Source: OMIS01 sp964443885
GTDB lineage: Bacteria > Patescibacteriota > Microgenomatia > UBA1400 > PJMF01
Length of the DNA stretch: 18,447 nt
Reading direction: 5' to 3'
Assembly: GCA_964443885.1 (NCBI GenBank)
Contig: CAYUES010000020.1
Location: 1-18,447 of the forward strand
How positions within the stretch are numbered: position 1 is the stretch's first letter; each line of letters opens with the position of its first letter. Below are positions 6,729 through 13,414 of this stretch, piece after piece. Below the pieces are notes generated by a model. It searched no databases. It had not been told where the DNA came from and worked only from the letters and a program-made list of their open reading frames with translations. Made by a program: the position numbers and the translations under genes.

Positions 6729-7058
6729 CTAAATTGACTGCGAAGCAGTTTTTGTTGATCTATACGTAATTTTACACTTTTTGAGGTCATATTTAGATAC
6801 ATAACCCTTGACGCTGTCACCAGGCAAAAGGCGAATTCTAAACAGTCTCATCTTACCAACGAGCGTACCAAGCAACTCGATGCCCACCATCTGGGGAACT
6901 TCCGAGTCCGTTACTTTAATACGAAACATTGTGTTTGGTAAACATTCCTCAACCACACCTTCAATTAAAAAGCGATCAGCTTTATTTGAAGTTTGCGTAG
7001 TGTTGTCTACCTGGCGTTTCGCCTTGGCAGCACGTTTATGTTCTTGAACTTTTCCCAT
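6729..7058 (-). CDS. infA: Translation initiation factor IF-1
   Basis: 109 residues against about 72 usual. The OB-fold core runs from about residue 29, with GVVEECLPNTMFRIKV matching the family's first strands and LVGKMRLFRIRLLPGDSVKGYVSKYDLKKCKITYR the last. IF1 binds the ribosomal A site with IF2 and IF3 during initiation. Two features lengthen it: a basic, polar N-terminal extension of about 28 residues and a longer loop (around PQMVGIELL) between strands. The ATG has no Shine-Dalgarno, only a run of A residues, and lies just after a leader hairpin. No other plausible start codon exists closer to the core. Confidence 0.93.
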   Translation of the reverse strand: MGKVQEHKRAAKAKRQVDNTTQTSNKADRFLIEGVVEECLPNTMFRIKVTDSEVPQMVGIELLGTLVGKMRLFRIRLLPGDSVKGYVSKYDLKKCKITYRSTKTASQSI

Positions 7059-7069
7059 ATTTTTTGACT

Positions 7070-7100
7070 GCGGACTTGGACTATTTACTCAAGTATCCGC
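7070..7100 (-). promoter_or_regulatory. Leader hairpin immediately upstream of infA
   Basis: On the minus strand GCGG + ACTTG (7100-7090, interrupted by a 2-base bulge) pairs with CAAGTCCGC (7078-7070), giving 9 base pairs around an 11-base loop. If transcription starts near 7103, the hairpin fills most of the leader and leaves only AGTCAAAAAAT before the ATG. This is a candidate regulatory element for the downstream infA-rpsI genes. Any ligand, such as S4 as in the E. coli alpha operon, is speculation. Confidence 0.45.
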
Positions 7101-7109
7101 GAACTATGT

Positions 7110-7138
7110 AGTATACCAGATTTGGGCTACTTTGTCAG
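7110..7138 (-). promoter_or_regulatory. Strong candidate extended -10 promoter for infA and downstream genes
   Basis: On the minus strand CTGACA (7138-7133, 5 of 6 to the -35 consensus) is followed after 17 bases by TATACT (7115-7110, 5 of 6 to the -10 consensus). TGG directly precedes the -10 as an extended TGn element. The -35 lies inside the last codons of map and the -10 in the map-infA gap. It would restart transcription near 7103 for infA, rpsM, rpsK, rpsD, rpoA, rplQ, rplM and rpsI. Confidence 0.7.
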
Positions 7139-7864
7139 TACTTCGCACCCATTCTGGGTAACTACGACTGTTTCTTCAAACATACCTGAAAGTGAGCCAT
7201 CAATTGTGCGATATGTCCAGCCATCCGTATCGACCTTTAAATGCGGTTCTCCAGCCGTATACATCACTTCTACAGCAATCGTCTGACCATCCTTTAAAAA
7301 GACCTTTTTATCGGCCTTTTGAGCTACACAAGGGATACTTGGCTCCATATGCAGTTCTTCACCTACTCCATGCCCTGTTAATTGATAGACAATGCCAAAG
7401 CTGTGTTCTTGTAAGACTTTTTGCATCGCCAAACTCACTGCATAGACCGACTGGCCAGCGTGGACTTTATCGATCGCTTTACGTAGGGCTTTTTTACCAA
7501 TTTCAAGAAACTGCTGTTTTTTTGAGGTAGGCGTACCAACGATAAAAGTATTGGTAGTATCGAGATGAAAACCCTGATAAATCAAGCCAACATCAATTGT
7601 GACTACATCTCCATCATCGACTCGTGTTTGATTGGGAATGCCGTGACAAAGCCCGTCATTTTTCATGATACAGGTTGCCCAGTGATAGCCTGGAACAGTT
7701 GAAAAACTAGGCGTCGCGCCAGCTTTTTTAATAAGGCGCTGTGCTTCTGCTTCAATTTCTGCAAAAGTCATGCCAACTTGGGTGTATTTTTCAAGTGAGT
7801 CACGAATCACGCCCAAGAGATGACCTCCGGTTCGCATGGCAGTAATTTTTTTTGCAAGATTCAT
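7127..7864 (-). CDS. map: Type I methionine aminopeptidase
   Basis: 245 residues, typical of a type I enzyme without N-terminal zinc finger. It removes the initiator methionine from nascent proteins. All five metal ligands are identifiable: Asp91 (TIDVG), Asp102 (HLDTT), His165 (TGHGVG), Glu199 (AVEVM) and Glu230 (FEETVV). His74 in CHGIP and His172 in ELHMEP match the conserved active-site histidines. The context adk-map-infA is the conserved end of the spc region. The ATG has no Shine-Dalgarno; the bases directly before it read CCTCCT, the complement of one, and a TATAAT lies 7 bases upstream. The start is nevertheless supported by alignment of the N-terminal KKITAMRTGG with the family. Confidence 0.97.
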   Translation of the reverse strand: MNLAKKITAMRTGGHLLGVIRDSLEKYTQVGMTFAEIEAEAQRLIKKAGATPSFSTVPGYHWATCIMKNDGLCHGIPNQTRVDDGDVVTIDVGLIYQGFHLDTTNTFIVGTPTSKKQQFLEIGKKALRKAIDKVHAGQSVYAVSLAMQKVLQEHSFGIVYQLTGHGVGEELHMEPSIPCVAQKADKKVFLKDGQTIAVEVMYTAGEPHLKVDTDGWTYRTIDGSLSGMFEETVVVTQNGCEVLTK

Positions 7865-7871
7865 AGGAGGT

Positions 7872-7877
7872 ATTATA
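7872..7877 (-). promoter_or_regulatory. Possible -10 element for a leaderless map transcript
   Basis: A perfect TATAAT on the minus strand ends 7 bases before the map ATG, so transcription would begin at or next to the A of the start codon. No good -35 is seen at 16-18 bases and the TGn extension is absent. In AT-rich DNA the hexamer could be chance, but the lack of any Shine-Dalgarno before map fits a leaderless start. Confidence 0.3.
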
Positions 7878-7901
7878 ACTCAAGCTAGAACATAGCAGTT
7901 A

Positions 7902-7917
7902 CTGTAGAGAGCTACAG
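7902..7917 (-). other. Small hairpin directly after adk
   Basis: CTGTAG and CTACAG form a perfect 6-base-pair stem with a 4-base loop, starting 2 bases after the adk stop codon. It is not followed by a T-run, so it is not a standard intrinsic terminator. It may protect or mark the 3' end of the upstream message. Confidence 0.35.
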
Positions 7918-7919
7918 CT

Positions 7920-8453
7920 TTACTCAACAGCGGCAACACAAGCTTCGAAGACTTCTTGGACTTCCATCTCACCATCGATCTCGACCAGTTTCCCTTGCTC
8001 GCGATAGTAGCCAATAACCTGTTCCGTTAGCTCATGGAAAAGTGAGATACGTTTGCGGATAGCTTGTAGTGTCTCATCATCACGAACATCGTTACGCCCA
8101 GAAATACGCCATAAAGCCTCTTTATCAGATACTTTAAGGTAGATCACTTTATCAATGGCACCATTAAATGCTTCAGCTTGTGGGACGGTGCGTGGGAAGC
8201 CATCGAGGATGAAGCCATTGGCATATTCAGGTTTTTCTAGATAAGTCAAAACAACTTCCAAAGTAGTATCATCTGGAACAAGTGCACCAGCGTTAAGAGT
8301 TTCCTTCAACCAACGACCCAATTGAGTTTTTTCTTTCGCCATTTCGCGGAAGATATGGCCTGAGGAAAGATATGGCACATTGTACTTTTCCGAAAGCATG
8401 TTGCCTTGTGTAGACTTACCTGCACCTTGAATACCAATGAGAACTAATTTCAT
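7920..8453 (-). CDS. adk: Adenylate kinase (short form, reduced LID)
   Basis: 177 residues, well below the roughly 214 of the common bacterial long form. Adenylate kinase interconverts ATP, AMP and ADP. Visible motifs are the P-loop at residues 7-15 (GIQGAGKST, where the family usually has GxPGAGKGT), the AMP-binding LDGFPRT at 83-89, and a minimal LID with Arg116, SGR at 118-120, Asp-Asp at 125-126 and KR at 134-135. There is no zinc-finger LID, as in short-form kinases. The Pro-to-Gln and Gly-to-Ser P-loop changes are unusual, so a related nucleoside monophosphate kinase is not excluded. However, the secY-adk-map context strongly favours Adk. It has one of the best ribosome binding sites in the cluster, AAGGAG, five bases before the ATG. 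Confidence 0.92.
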   Translation of the reverse strand: MKLVLIGIQGAGKSTQGNMLSEKYNVPYLSSGHIFREMAKEKTQLGRWLKETLNAGALVPDDTTLEVVLTYLEKPEYANGFILDGFPRTVPQAEAFNGAIDKVIYLKVSDKEALWRISGRNDVRDDETLQAIRKRISLFHELTEQVIGYYREQGKLVEIDGEMEVQEVFEACVAAVE

Positions 8454-8462
8454 ACTGCTCCT

Positions 8463-9746
8463 TTAGATATATTTATCGTAGTTTTGTTCAATCACTAAGC
8501 TATCAGCTTGTTTTGCTGTTTCTAAAATAACTGAAACAACAATCAAAACTCCAGTTCCACCGATAGCGAGCGATGGAATGCCGGTCAGGATTTGGGCGAG
8601 TGAAGGCAGTAAGGCGATAAACCCGAGGAATACTGCACCAACGAGTGTGATGCGGGTTACGACGTACTCTAGATATTTTTTTGTGGGCGCACCAGGGCGT
8701 GTGCCAGGAATAAAGGCACCACTCTTTTTTAGTTCGTTTGATAAATCTTCGGCATTAAAGAAAATAAGCGCCGAAAAGAATGTAAAGAAAAAGACTATCA
8801 GAAAGTAGGTAACGAGGTAGACGGTAGCCGTTGGCTCAAACCAAATCGAGAGCGTACGCCCAAAGTCCATAAACTGTGGGTTGCCTGATGCAGTCAAAAG
8901 CCGAGCGATAAAGGAAGGCACCAGCATCAAGGACACAGCAAAGATAATTGGTAAAACACCAGAAACATTTACTTTGATTGGCAAGTGCGTCATCTGGCCA
9001 CCAAATGAGCGGCTGCCTCGAATGCGTTTCGCATATTGAATCTGAACTTTTCTAATTGCTTCAGTCATAAACACAACCAAACCAATCACTAAAAGGAAAA
9101 CAGCAGCAAATATTGCTGTAATTAAGATCTGATCAGTGGTTGTTGCAGAAATAACTTGAGCTGCAGCAGTAGGCAGCTGACTCAAGATGCCACCCAGAAG
9201 AATCATCGAGATACCATTGCCCAAGCCATATATAGAAATTAATTCACCGAGCCACATCACTACTAGGGCACCAGCAACGAGCGTAAGTACCACTCCAATA
9301 ATCATTAGCGGATCAGCGCTAGTTAATAAGTTTTGAGAGCGTAGTAAGGCCAGAACAGAGATACTCTGCACCACTGCCAAAGGCACCGAAAGTAATCGAG
9401 TGTACTGATTAACGAGTTCTCGGCCTGATTCACTTTCCTTCTGCAGCTCTTTGAGCTTAGGAATGACCATACCGCCCAGTTGCATCACGATCGAAGCGGT
9501 AATATACGGATTAATGCCGACCGCCACCACTGAGAAGTTACTGAGGGTTCCACCTGAAAAAATGTTGAGAAGACTTAAGAACTGACTACCAGCAAAGAGC
9601 GTGCGCAGTTGTGCAACGTCTACAGCTGGAACAGGAATGTGTGCGAGTAAACGAAAAATTAAGAAAATGATTGCGGTAAAGATCAGCTTCTTGCGGAGAG
9701 CCGGAGTGGAGATGATTGTTTTAAAAAAGGTTACTGCTTTTTGCAC
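8463..9746 (-). CDS. secY: Preprotein translocase subunit SecY
   Basis: 427 residues with the hydropathy pattern of the ten-helix SecY channel, which exports and inserts proteins with SecE and SecA. Family features include the first-helix segment RLLAHIPVPAVD (about residues 32-43), the plug and helix-2 region with NIFSGGTL, SVVAVGINPYITASIVMQL, and the helix-8/9 loop with SGAFIPGTRPG (about 341-351). The start is GTG with a weak purine stretch upstream. It follows rplO by 24 bases and precedes adk by 9, the canonical spc order. Confidence 0.98.
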   Translation of the reverse strand: MQKAVTFFKTIISTPALRKKLIFTAIIFLIFRLLAHIPVPAVDVAQLRTLFAGSQFLSLLNIFSGGTLSNFSVVAVGINPYITASIVMQLGGMVIPKLKELQKESESGRELVNQYTRLLSVPLAVVQSISVLALLRSQNLLTSADPLMIIGVVLTLVAGALVVMWLGELISIYGLGNGISMILLGGILSQLPTAAAQVISATTTDQILITAIFAAVFLLVIGLVVFMTEAIRKVQIQYAKRIRGSRSFGGQMTHLPIKVNVSGVLPIIFAVSLMLVPSFIARLLTASGNPQFMDFGRTLSIWFEPTATVYLVTYFLIVFFFTFFSALIFFNAEDLSNELKKSGAFIPGTRPGAPTKKYLEYVVTRITLVGAVFLGFIALLPSLAQILTGIPSLAIGGTGVLIVVSVILETAKQADSLVIEQNYDKYI

Positions 9747-9770
9747 GGATATATATAGTAACGCTTTCTA

Positions 9771-10211
9771 TTAGTTTTCGACAGTACCACCTACTTTTTC
9801 AACTTGAACGCGTGCGGAGTCTGTTATAGCAATACCTTTGAGGGTTATCTTCTTTGAAATAGCTCCTGAAGCAATTACTTTAACTTTGGATGCTTTAGCT
9901 GGGATTACTTTTTCGAGCTTCAAACTCTCTACAGTAATTACGGCAGATTGTGATCGTTCTAAGTCAGTTAACGTAACCGCAATTGTGTTTGTCATTGCTT
10001 TTAATTTACCTTTACCACGAAGCATTGGCATACGTTTGATAAGTGGCAGTTGGCCACCTTCAAACCATAACGGTACTTTTGCACCTTGGCGAGCGAGTTG
10101 ACCTTTAGTACCACGTCCAGATGTATGACCACCCTTGGTAGAGCCGATTCCACGACCAACTCGGCGTTTGGACTTAGTTGTAGCTGCTGGTAATGAATGT
10201 AATTTTGACAT
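9771..10211 (-). CDS. rplO: 50S ribosomal protein L15 (uL15)
   Basis: 146 residues, normal length. The glycine/arginine-rich N-terminal part (RRVGRGIGSTKGGHTSGRGTKG, residues about 17-38) threads into 23S rRNA. It is followed by FEGGQLPLIKRMPMLRG and a globular C-terminal domain. Only 9 bases separate it from rpsE, where rpmD (uL30) lies in most bacteria. No convincing ribosome binding site precedes the ATG. Confidence 0.97.
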   Translation of the reverse strand: MSKLHSLPAATTKSKRRVGRGIGSTKGGHTSGRGTKGQLARQGAKVPLWFEGGQLPLIKRMPMLRGKGKLKAMTNTIAVTLTDLERSQSAVITVESLKLEKVIPAKASKVKVIASGAISKKITLKGIAITDSARVQVEKVGGTVEN

Positions 10212-10220
10212 ACTCGAACT

Positions 10221-10955
10221 TTACTTTGCTTCTGGTTTATTCTCTTTTGTAACTGGCTTTTTTGGGGCGGCTTCACCTTCTGTTTTAGGAGCTGGTTGTG
10301 CAGTTTTTCCAGTAGGTTTAGCTACCGTTTTTGGTGCAGCATTCTGAGCTTGCTTTGGTGCTTTTTCAGCACGAGCTTCTTTTTCTTTAATATCTTTATT
10401 TTCAGCCTTTTTCTTTGCTTTTTCTTGCTCGGCTTCCATCAATTTTTCGGCTTCTGCCTCAGATTGAGCAACTGACTTTAGGGTAATACCTTTCAGTTTG
10501 ACGATTCTCTCAATTTGCTTGAGGGCTTCAAATGTAGCGTAGACACTAGATGCTTGGTTACTACTGCCTAAGATCTTACTTGAAATATCGCGAATACCTG
10601 CAGCTTCAACCACTGCGCGAACTGGTCCGCCAGCGATAACTCCAGAACCTTTAGGAGCTGGTTTGAGCATAACTGCACCTGCACCATTGTTAACATTCAC
10701 TTTGAAAGGAATAGTTGTTCCGTTCATTGGAACCATGATTAAGTGTTTTTTTGCTTTTTTAACGCCCTTTTTAACAGCAGCTTGGACATCTTTTGCTTTA
10801 CCTAAACCAACTCCAACGCGACCCTTACGGTCACCAACCACCATTAGAACTGAGAATCCCATCTTGTTGCCGCCCTTGGTTTTTTTAGAAACACGGGAAA
10901 CTTGGATAACTTTTTCTTCAAATTCTTGTGGTTCGCGTTTTTGTTCAGTTCTCAT
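10221..10955 (-). CDS. rpsE: 30S ribosomal protein S5 (uS5) with long C-terminal tail
   Basis: 244 residues against about 160-170 usual. The double-stranded RNA-binding-like domain covers about residues 14-77 (FSVLMVVGDRKGRVGVGLGKA). The C-terminal domain, ending near residue 165, contains GTGVIAGGPVRAVVE-like sequence and ILGSSN. The final roughly 75 residues are a low-complexity tail rich in Lys, Ala, Glu and Pro. S5 lies near the mRNA entry channel and helps keep decoding accurate. The ATG has a clear AGGA at short spacing. Confidence 0.97.
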   Translation of the reverse strand: MRTEQKREPQEFEEKVIQVSRVSKKTKGGNKMGFSVLMVVGDRKGRVGVGLGKAKDVQAAVKKGVKKAKKHLIMVPMNGTTIPFKVNVNNGAGAVMLKPAPKGSGVIAGGPVRAVVEAAGIRDISSKILGSSNQASSVYATFEALKQIERIVKLKGITLKSVAQSEAEAEKLMEAEQEKAKKKAENKDIKEKEARAEKAPKQAQNAAPKTVAKPTGKTAQPAPKTEGEAAPKKPVTKENKPEAK

Positions 10956-10967
10956 AAGATCCTAGTA

Positions 10968-11315
10968 TTATACGTTAATTCCTGATTCGCGAAGTGCATC
11001 GGCAATTGCTCGGATACGACCATGATATTTGTATGGTCCGCGATCAAAAATTACTTGAGTGATGTTTTCTTTTTGTAATCGAGCAGCAAATTTTTTGGCA
11101 GTTGCGGTAGCGCGCTCCATTTTTGTTTCTTTGCCTGTAGTATCACGAAGCCCGAAAATAGTTTTGCCAGCGACATCATCAATTGCTTGCATGAAGATAT
11201 AGCGATTAGAACGAGCCACACTGACGCGAGGTTTCGTGGCAGTTCCTTGCATGTTAGCACGAACGCGTTGTTTGCGTGCTACACGAAGTGCTAGTAATTT
11301 TTGGCGCATGTTCAT
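10968..11315 (-). CDS. rplR: 50S ribosomal protein L18 (uL18)
   Basis: 115 residues, normal length. It shows the 5S rRNA-binding pattern: basic N terminus, TKPRVSVARSNRYIFMQAIDD at about residues 27-47, and a C-terminal FDRGPYKYHGRIRAIADALRESGI typical of the family. L18 carries 5S rRNA into the large subunit with L5. Two Met codons (residues 1 and 3) are possible starts; neither has a strong Shine-Dalgarno. Confidence 0.97.
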   Translation of the reverse strand: MNMRQKLLALRVARKQRVRANMQGTATKPRVSVARSNRYIFMQAIDDVAGKTIFGLRDTTGKETKMERATATAKKFAARLQKENITQVIFDRGPYKYHGRIRAIADALRESGINV

Positions 11316-11332
11316 ATATACTTTTTTGCCCT

Positions 11333-11869
11333 TTACGCGGCAGCTTTACCTTGTTTACGTCTGACTACTTCATCACTATAGCGAATCCCTTTGCCTTGAT
11401 ATGGCTCTGGTGGACGAACTTTGCGGATATTGGCAGCAACTTGACCGACTAAATGTTTATCAATACCATTGATGACGATTGTGTCGTTACCCTTGAGTGT
11501 AAAAGTGATTCCTTTAATTGCATCGATTTCAACTGAATGAGAGAAACCAACTGCAAGAGATAATCCTTGACCTTTAGCAGTCGCGCGGTATCCAGTACCG
11601 ACCAACTTTAAAGTTTTTTCATATCCAGCTGTTACACCTAAGATATTGTTTTCAAGTAAACTTCTGACCAAACCATGGTGAGCTTTGACTTGAATTTCGT
11701 CATTTTTACGAGTCACTTTTGCACTGCCTTCTGAAACTTCGACAGCAATTGCAGGAAAAAGCGGAACTGTCAGCTCCCCTTTTGGCCCCTTTACCAACAC
11801 ATCCTGAGCGTTAACTGTAATAGTTACCCCAGCAGGAAGAGTCAATAGTTTTTTTCCGATTCTTGACAT
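11333..11869 (-). CDS. rplF: 50S ribosomal protein L6 (uL6)
   Basis: 178 residues, normal length, with two repeated L6 domains. The start MSRIGKKLLTLPAGVTI and the C-terminal RKVRPPEPYQGKGIRYSDEVVRRKQGKAA are classic. L6 lies at the base of the L7/L12 stalk next to the sarcin-ricin loop. It follows rpsH by 6 bases, in the standard spc order. Confidence 0.98.
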   Translation of the reverse strand: MSRIGKKLLTLPAGVTITVNAQDVLVKGPKGELTVPLFPAIAVEVSEGSAKVTRKNDEIQVKAHHGLVRSLLENNILGVTAGYEKTLKLVGTGYRATAKGQGLSLAVGFSHSVEIDAIKGITFTLKGNDTIVINGIDKHLVGQVAANIRKVRPPEPYQGKGIRYSDEVVRRKQGKAAA

Positions 11870-11875
11870 AGACGT

Positions 11876-12265
11876 TTACCAAACTTGACAAATTAACTCA
11901 CCACCAACGTGTTGTTGACGTGCTTCTTTGTCTGTTAAGATTCCTTTATTTGTAGAAACAATCGTAATTCCATAGCCACCGAGTGCTTTTGGGATCTGAC
12001 CAGATGGAGCATAGACTCGGCGACCTGGTTTAGAGAGACGGCGAACTTCTGTTACAGCTGGTGACTTACCAATATACTTGAGAGTAATCACAATTTGTTT
12101 GAATGGTGAAGTCTCGTCAATTTTAACTTCACTAATATACCCTTCACGAGTCAAGATTCCAGCCATAGATTCTTGGAGCTTGGAGTACGGAACGGTCACT
12201 GACTCTTTACGAGCCATGAGGGCGTTCTTAATGCTGATAATAAAATTGCTAATTGGATCAGTCAT
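11876..12265 (-). CDS. rpsH: 30S ribosomal protein S8 (uS8)
   Basis: 129 residues, normal length. It begins MTDPISNFIISIKNALMARK and ends with the family-typical GYGITIVSTNKGILTDKEARQQHVGGELICQVW. S8 binds the central domain of 16S rRNA and in E. coli represses the spc operon. It lies 6 bases after rpsN. The upstream sequence has only purine-rich repeats, without a clear Shine-Dalgarno. Confidence 0.98.
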   Translation of the reverse strand: MTDPISNFIISIKNALMARKESVTVPYSKLQESMAGILTREGYISEVKIDETSPFKQIVITLKYIGKSPAVTEVRRLSKPGRRVYAPSGQIPKALGGYGITIVSTNKGILTDKEARQQHVGGELICQVW

Positions 12266-12271
12266 ATTTAT

Positions 12272-12502
12272 TTACTTACTTCTTCTAACTACTCCTGGTA
12301 ATTCACCTTTTGCAGCTAACTCTCGAAACGTTAAGCGGCTTAAGCCAAAGAATCGCATGTATGCCCGAGAACGACCAGTAATTTTACACCGGTTTACGCC
12401 CTTAGTCGACACCCGATTTGGCTTTCTCACACCAGCACTCCAATAGGCAGCGCGACGTGCGAGTTCTTTTTTTGTCTTTGCTATCGATGATTTACTTGCC
12501 AT
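12272..12502 (-). CDS. rpsN: 30S ribosomal protein S14 (uS14), short zinc-free form
   Basis: 76 residues, between the zinc-binding form (about 61) and the long zinc-free form (about 89-101). The C-terminal half is unmistakable (RCKITGRSRAYMRFFGLSRLTFRELAAKGELPG). The zinc form needs four cysteines in two CxxC pairs. Here there is a single Cys, and the second pair reads Leu-Ser-Arg-Leu-Thr, so the protein cannot form that zinc site. S14 joins the 30S head late, near S3 and S10. A GGAA about 10 bases before the ATG is the likely ribosome binding site. Confidence 0.96.
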   Translation of the reverse strand: MASKSSIAKTKKELARRAAYWSAGVRKPNRVSTKGVNRCKITGRSRAYMRFFGLSRLTFRELAAKGELPGVVRRSK

Positions 12503-12523
12503 ATATTATTATTCCGTGTTCTA

Positions 12524-13078
12524 TTAACTTTCTTTACTGAAAGGCATCCCTAAAAGTTCAAGTAACCGAAGTCCTTGATCTGCTGATGGAGCAGTTGTGC
12601 AGATTACTACTTGGAGGGAACGAATACTTTCAATCTTATCATACTCGATTTCTGGGAAGATGATCTGTTCTTGAATTCCCAGACTGTAGTTGCCATTTGC
12701 ATCAAAAGCTGTGCGAGGCACACCACGGAAGTCTTTAACCCGTGGTAAAGCAACAGTAAGTAACTTATATAAGAACTCCCACATTTTTTCACCGCGTAGC
12801 GTTACTTTAACACCCATTGGATCTCCAGCACGAAGTTTGAAGTTAGCAATCGATTTAGTCGCGGTCGTGATCATTGCTTTTTGACCAGCAATTAAAGCAA
12901 ATTGAGCAGCCACGTTCTCAACAACAGCTTTACGAGCGCGTGGATCTTGAGGTTGAGAAACACCAGTATTAAGTACAATTTTAGTGATTTTAGGCACTGC
13001 AAAAGTATTCTTAATCTTGAACTCTTTTTTGAGAGCTGCATGGACTTCTTGATTGTATTTATTTTGTAGCGTTGTCAT
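12524..13078 (-). CDS. rplE: 50S ribosomal protein L5 (uL5)
   Basis: 184 residues, normal length. Family segments include VPKITKIVLNTGVSQPQDPRARK near the N terminus, the Q-K-x-x-x-T-x-A-x-K-S-I-A-x-F pattern, LRGEKMWEFLYKLL, and GNYSLGIQEQIIFPEI toward the C terminus. L5 binds 5S rRNA and contacts the P-site tRNA. It follows rplX by 6 bases and precedes rpsN, as in the standard spc order. Confidence 0.98.
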   Translation of the reverse strand: MTTLQNKYNQEVHAALKKEFKIKNTFAVPKITKIVLNTGVSQPQDPRARKAVVENVAAQFALIAGQKAMITTATKSIANFKLRAGDPMGVKVTLRGEKMWEFLYKLLTVALPRVKDFRGVPRTAFDANGNYSLGIQEQIIFPEIEYDKIESIRSLQVVICTTAPSADQGLRLLELLGMPFSKES

Positions 13079-13084
13079 AAACTC

Positions 13085-13411
13085 TTACTTTGTGGCCTTT
13101 TTAGATTCTGGCACAGCTGCACCGGTCTTTTTGAAGACGCGTGTCTTTGTACCATCTTTAGCAATCGAGTAACCAATTCTATCTTGTTGACCTTTATCAT
13201 TAATGATTGCGATCTTGGCAGTTGGTAAAGCGCGCTCCATAGATGCTTTACTTCCAGCACGACCTTGGATTGGCTTCATGTGTTTGACGTACATGTTGAC
13301 GCCTTTAACGACAATCCGACCACTTTTAGGAATGATACGAACAATCTCAGACGTTTTGCCTTTGTCTTTTCCACCTGTTACTAGTACTTTGTCTCCGACT
13401 TTAAATTTCAT
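13085..13411 (-). CDS. rplX: 50S ribosomal protein L24 (uL24)
   Basis: 108 residues, normal length. The KOW motif is at the N terminus (VGDKVLVTGGKDKGKTSEIVRIIP, about residues 5-28). It is followed by VVVKGVNMYVKHMKP-like sequence and a basic C-terminal stretch. L24 is an assembly initiator near the tunnel exit. The start lies 3 bases after the rplN stop in a TATATG context with a weak Shine-Dalgarno, so coupling to rplN is likely. Confidence 0.97.
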   Translation of the reverse strand: MKFKVGDKVLVTGGKDKGKTSEIVRIIPKSGRIVVKGVNMYVKHMKPIQGRAGSKASMERALPTAKIAIINDKGQQDRIGYSIAKDGTKTRVFKKTGAAVPESKKATK

Positions 13412-13414
13412 ATA

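Noticed and set aside
9747..9770. Alternating TA tract between rplO and secY as a promoter
   Set aside because: No -35 hexamer at a suitable distance, and the -10 matches are only the AT repeat itself.
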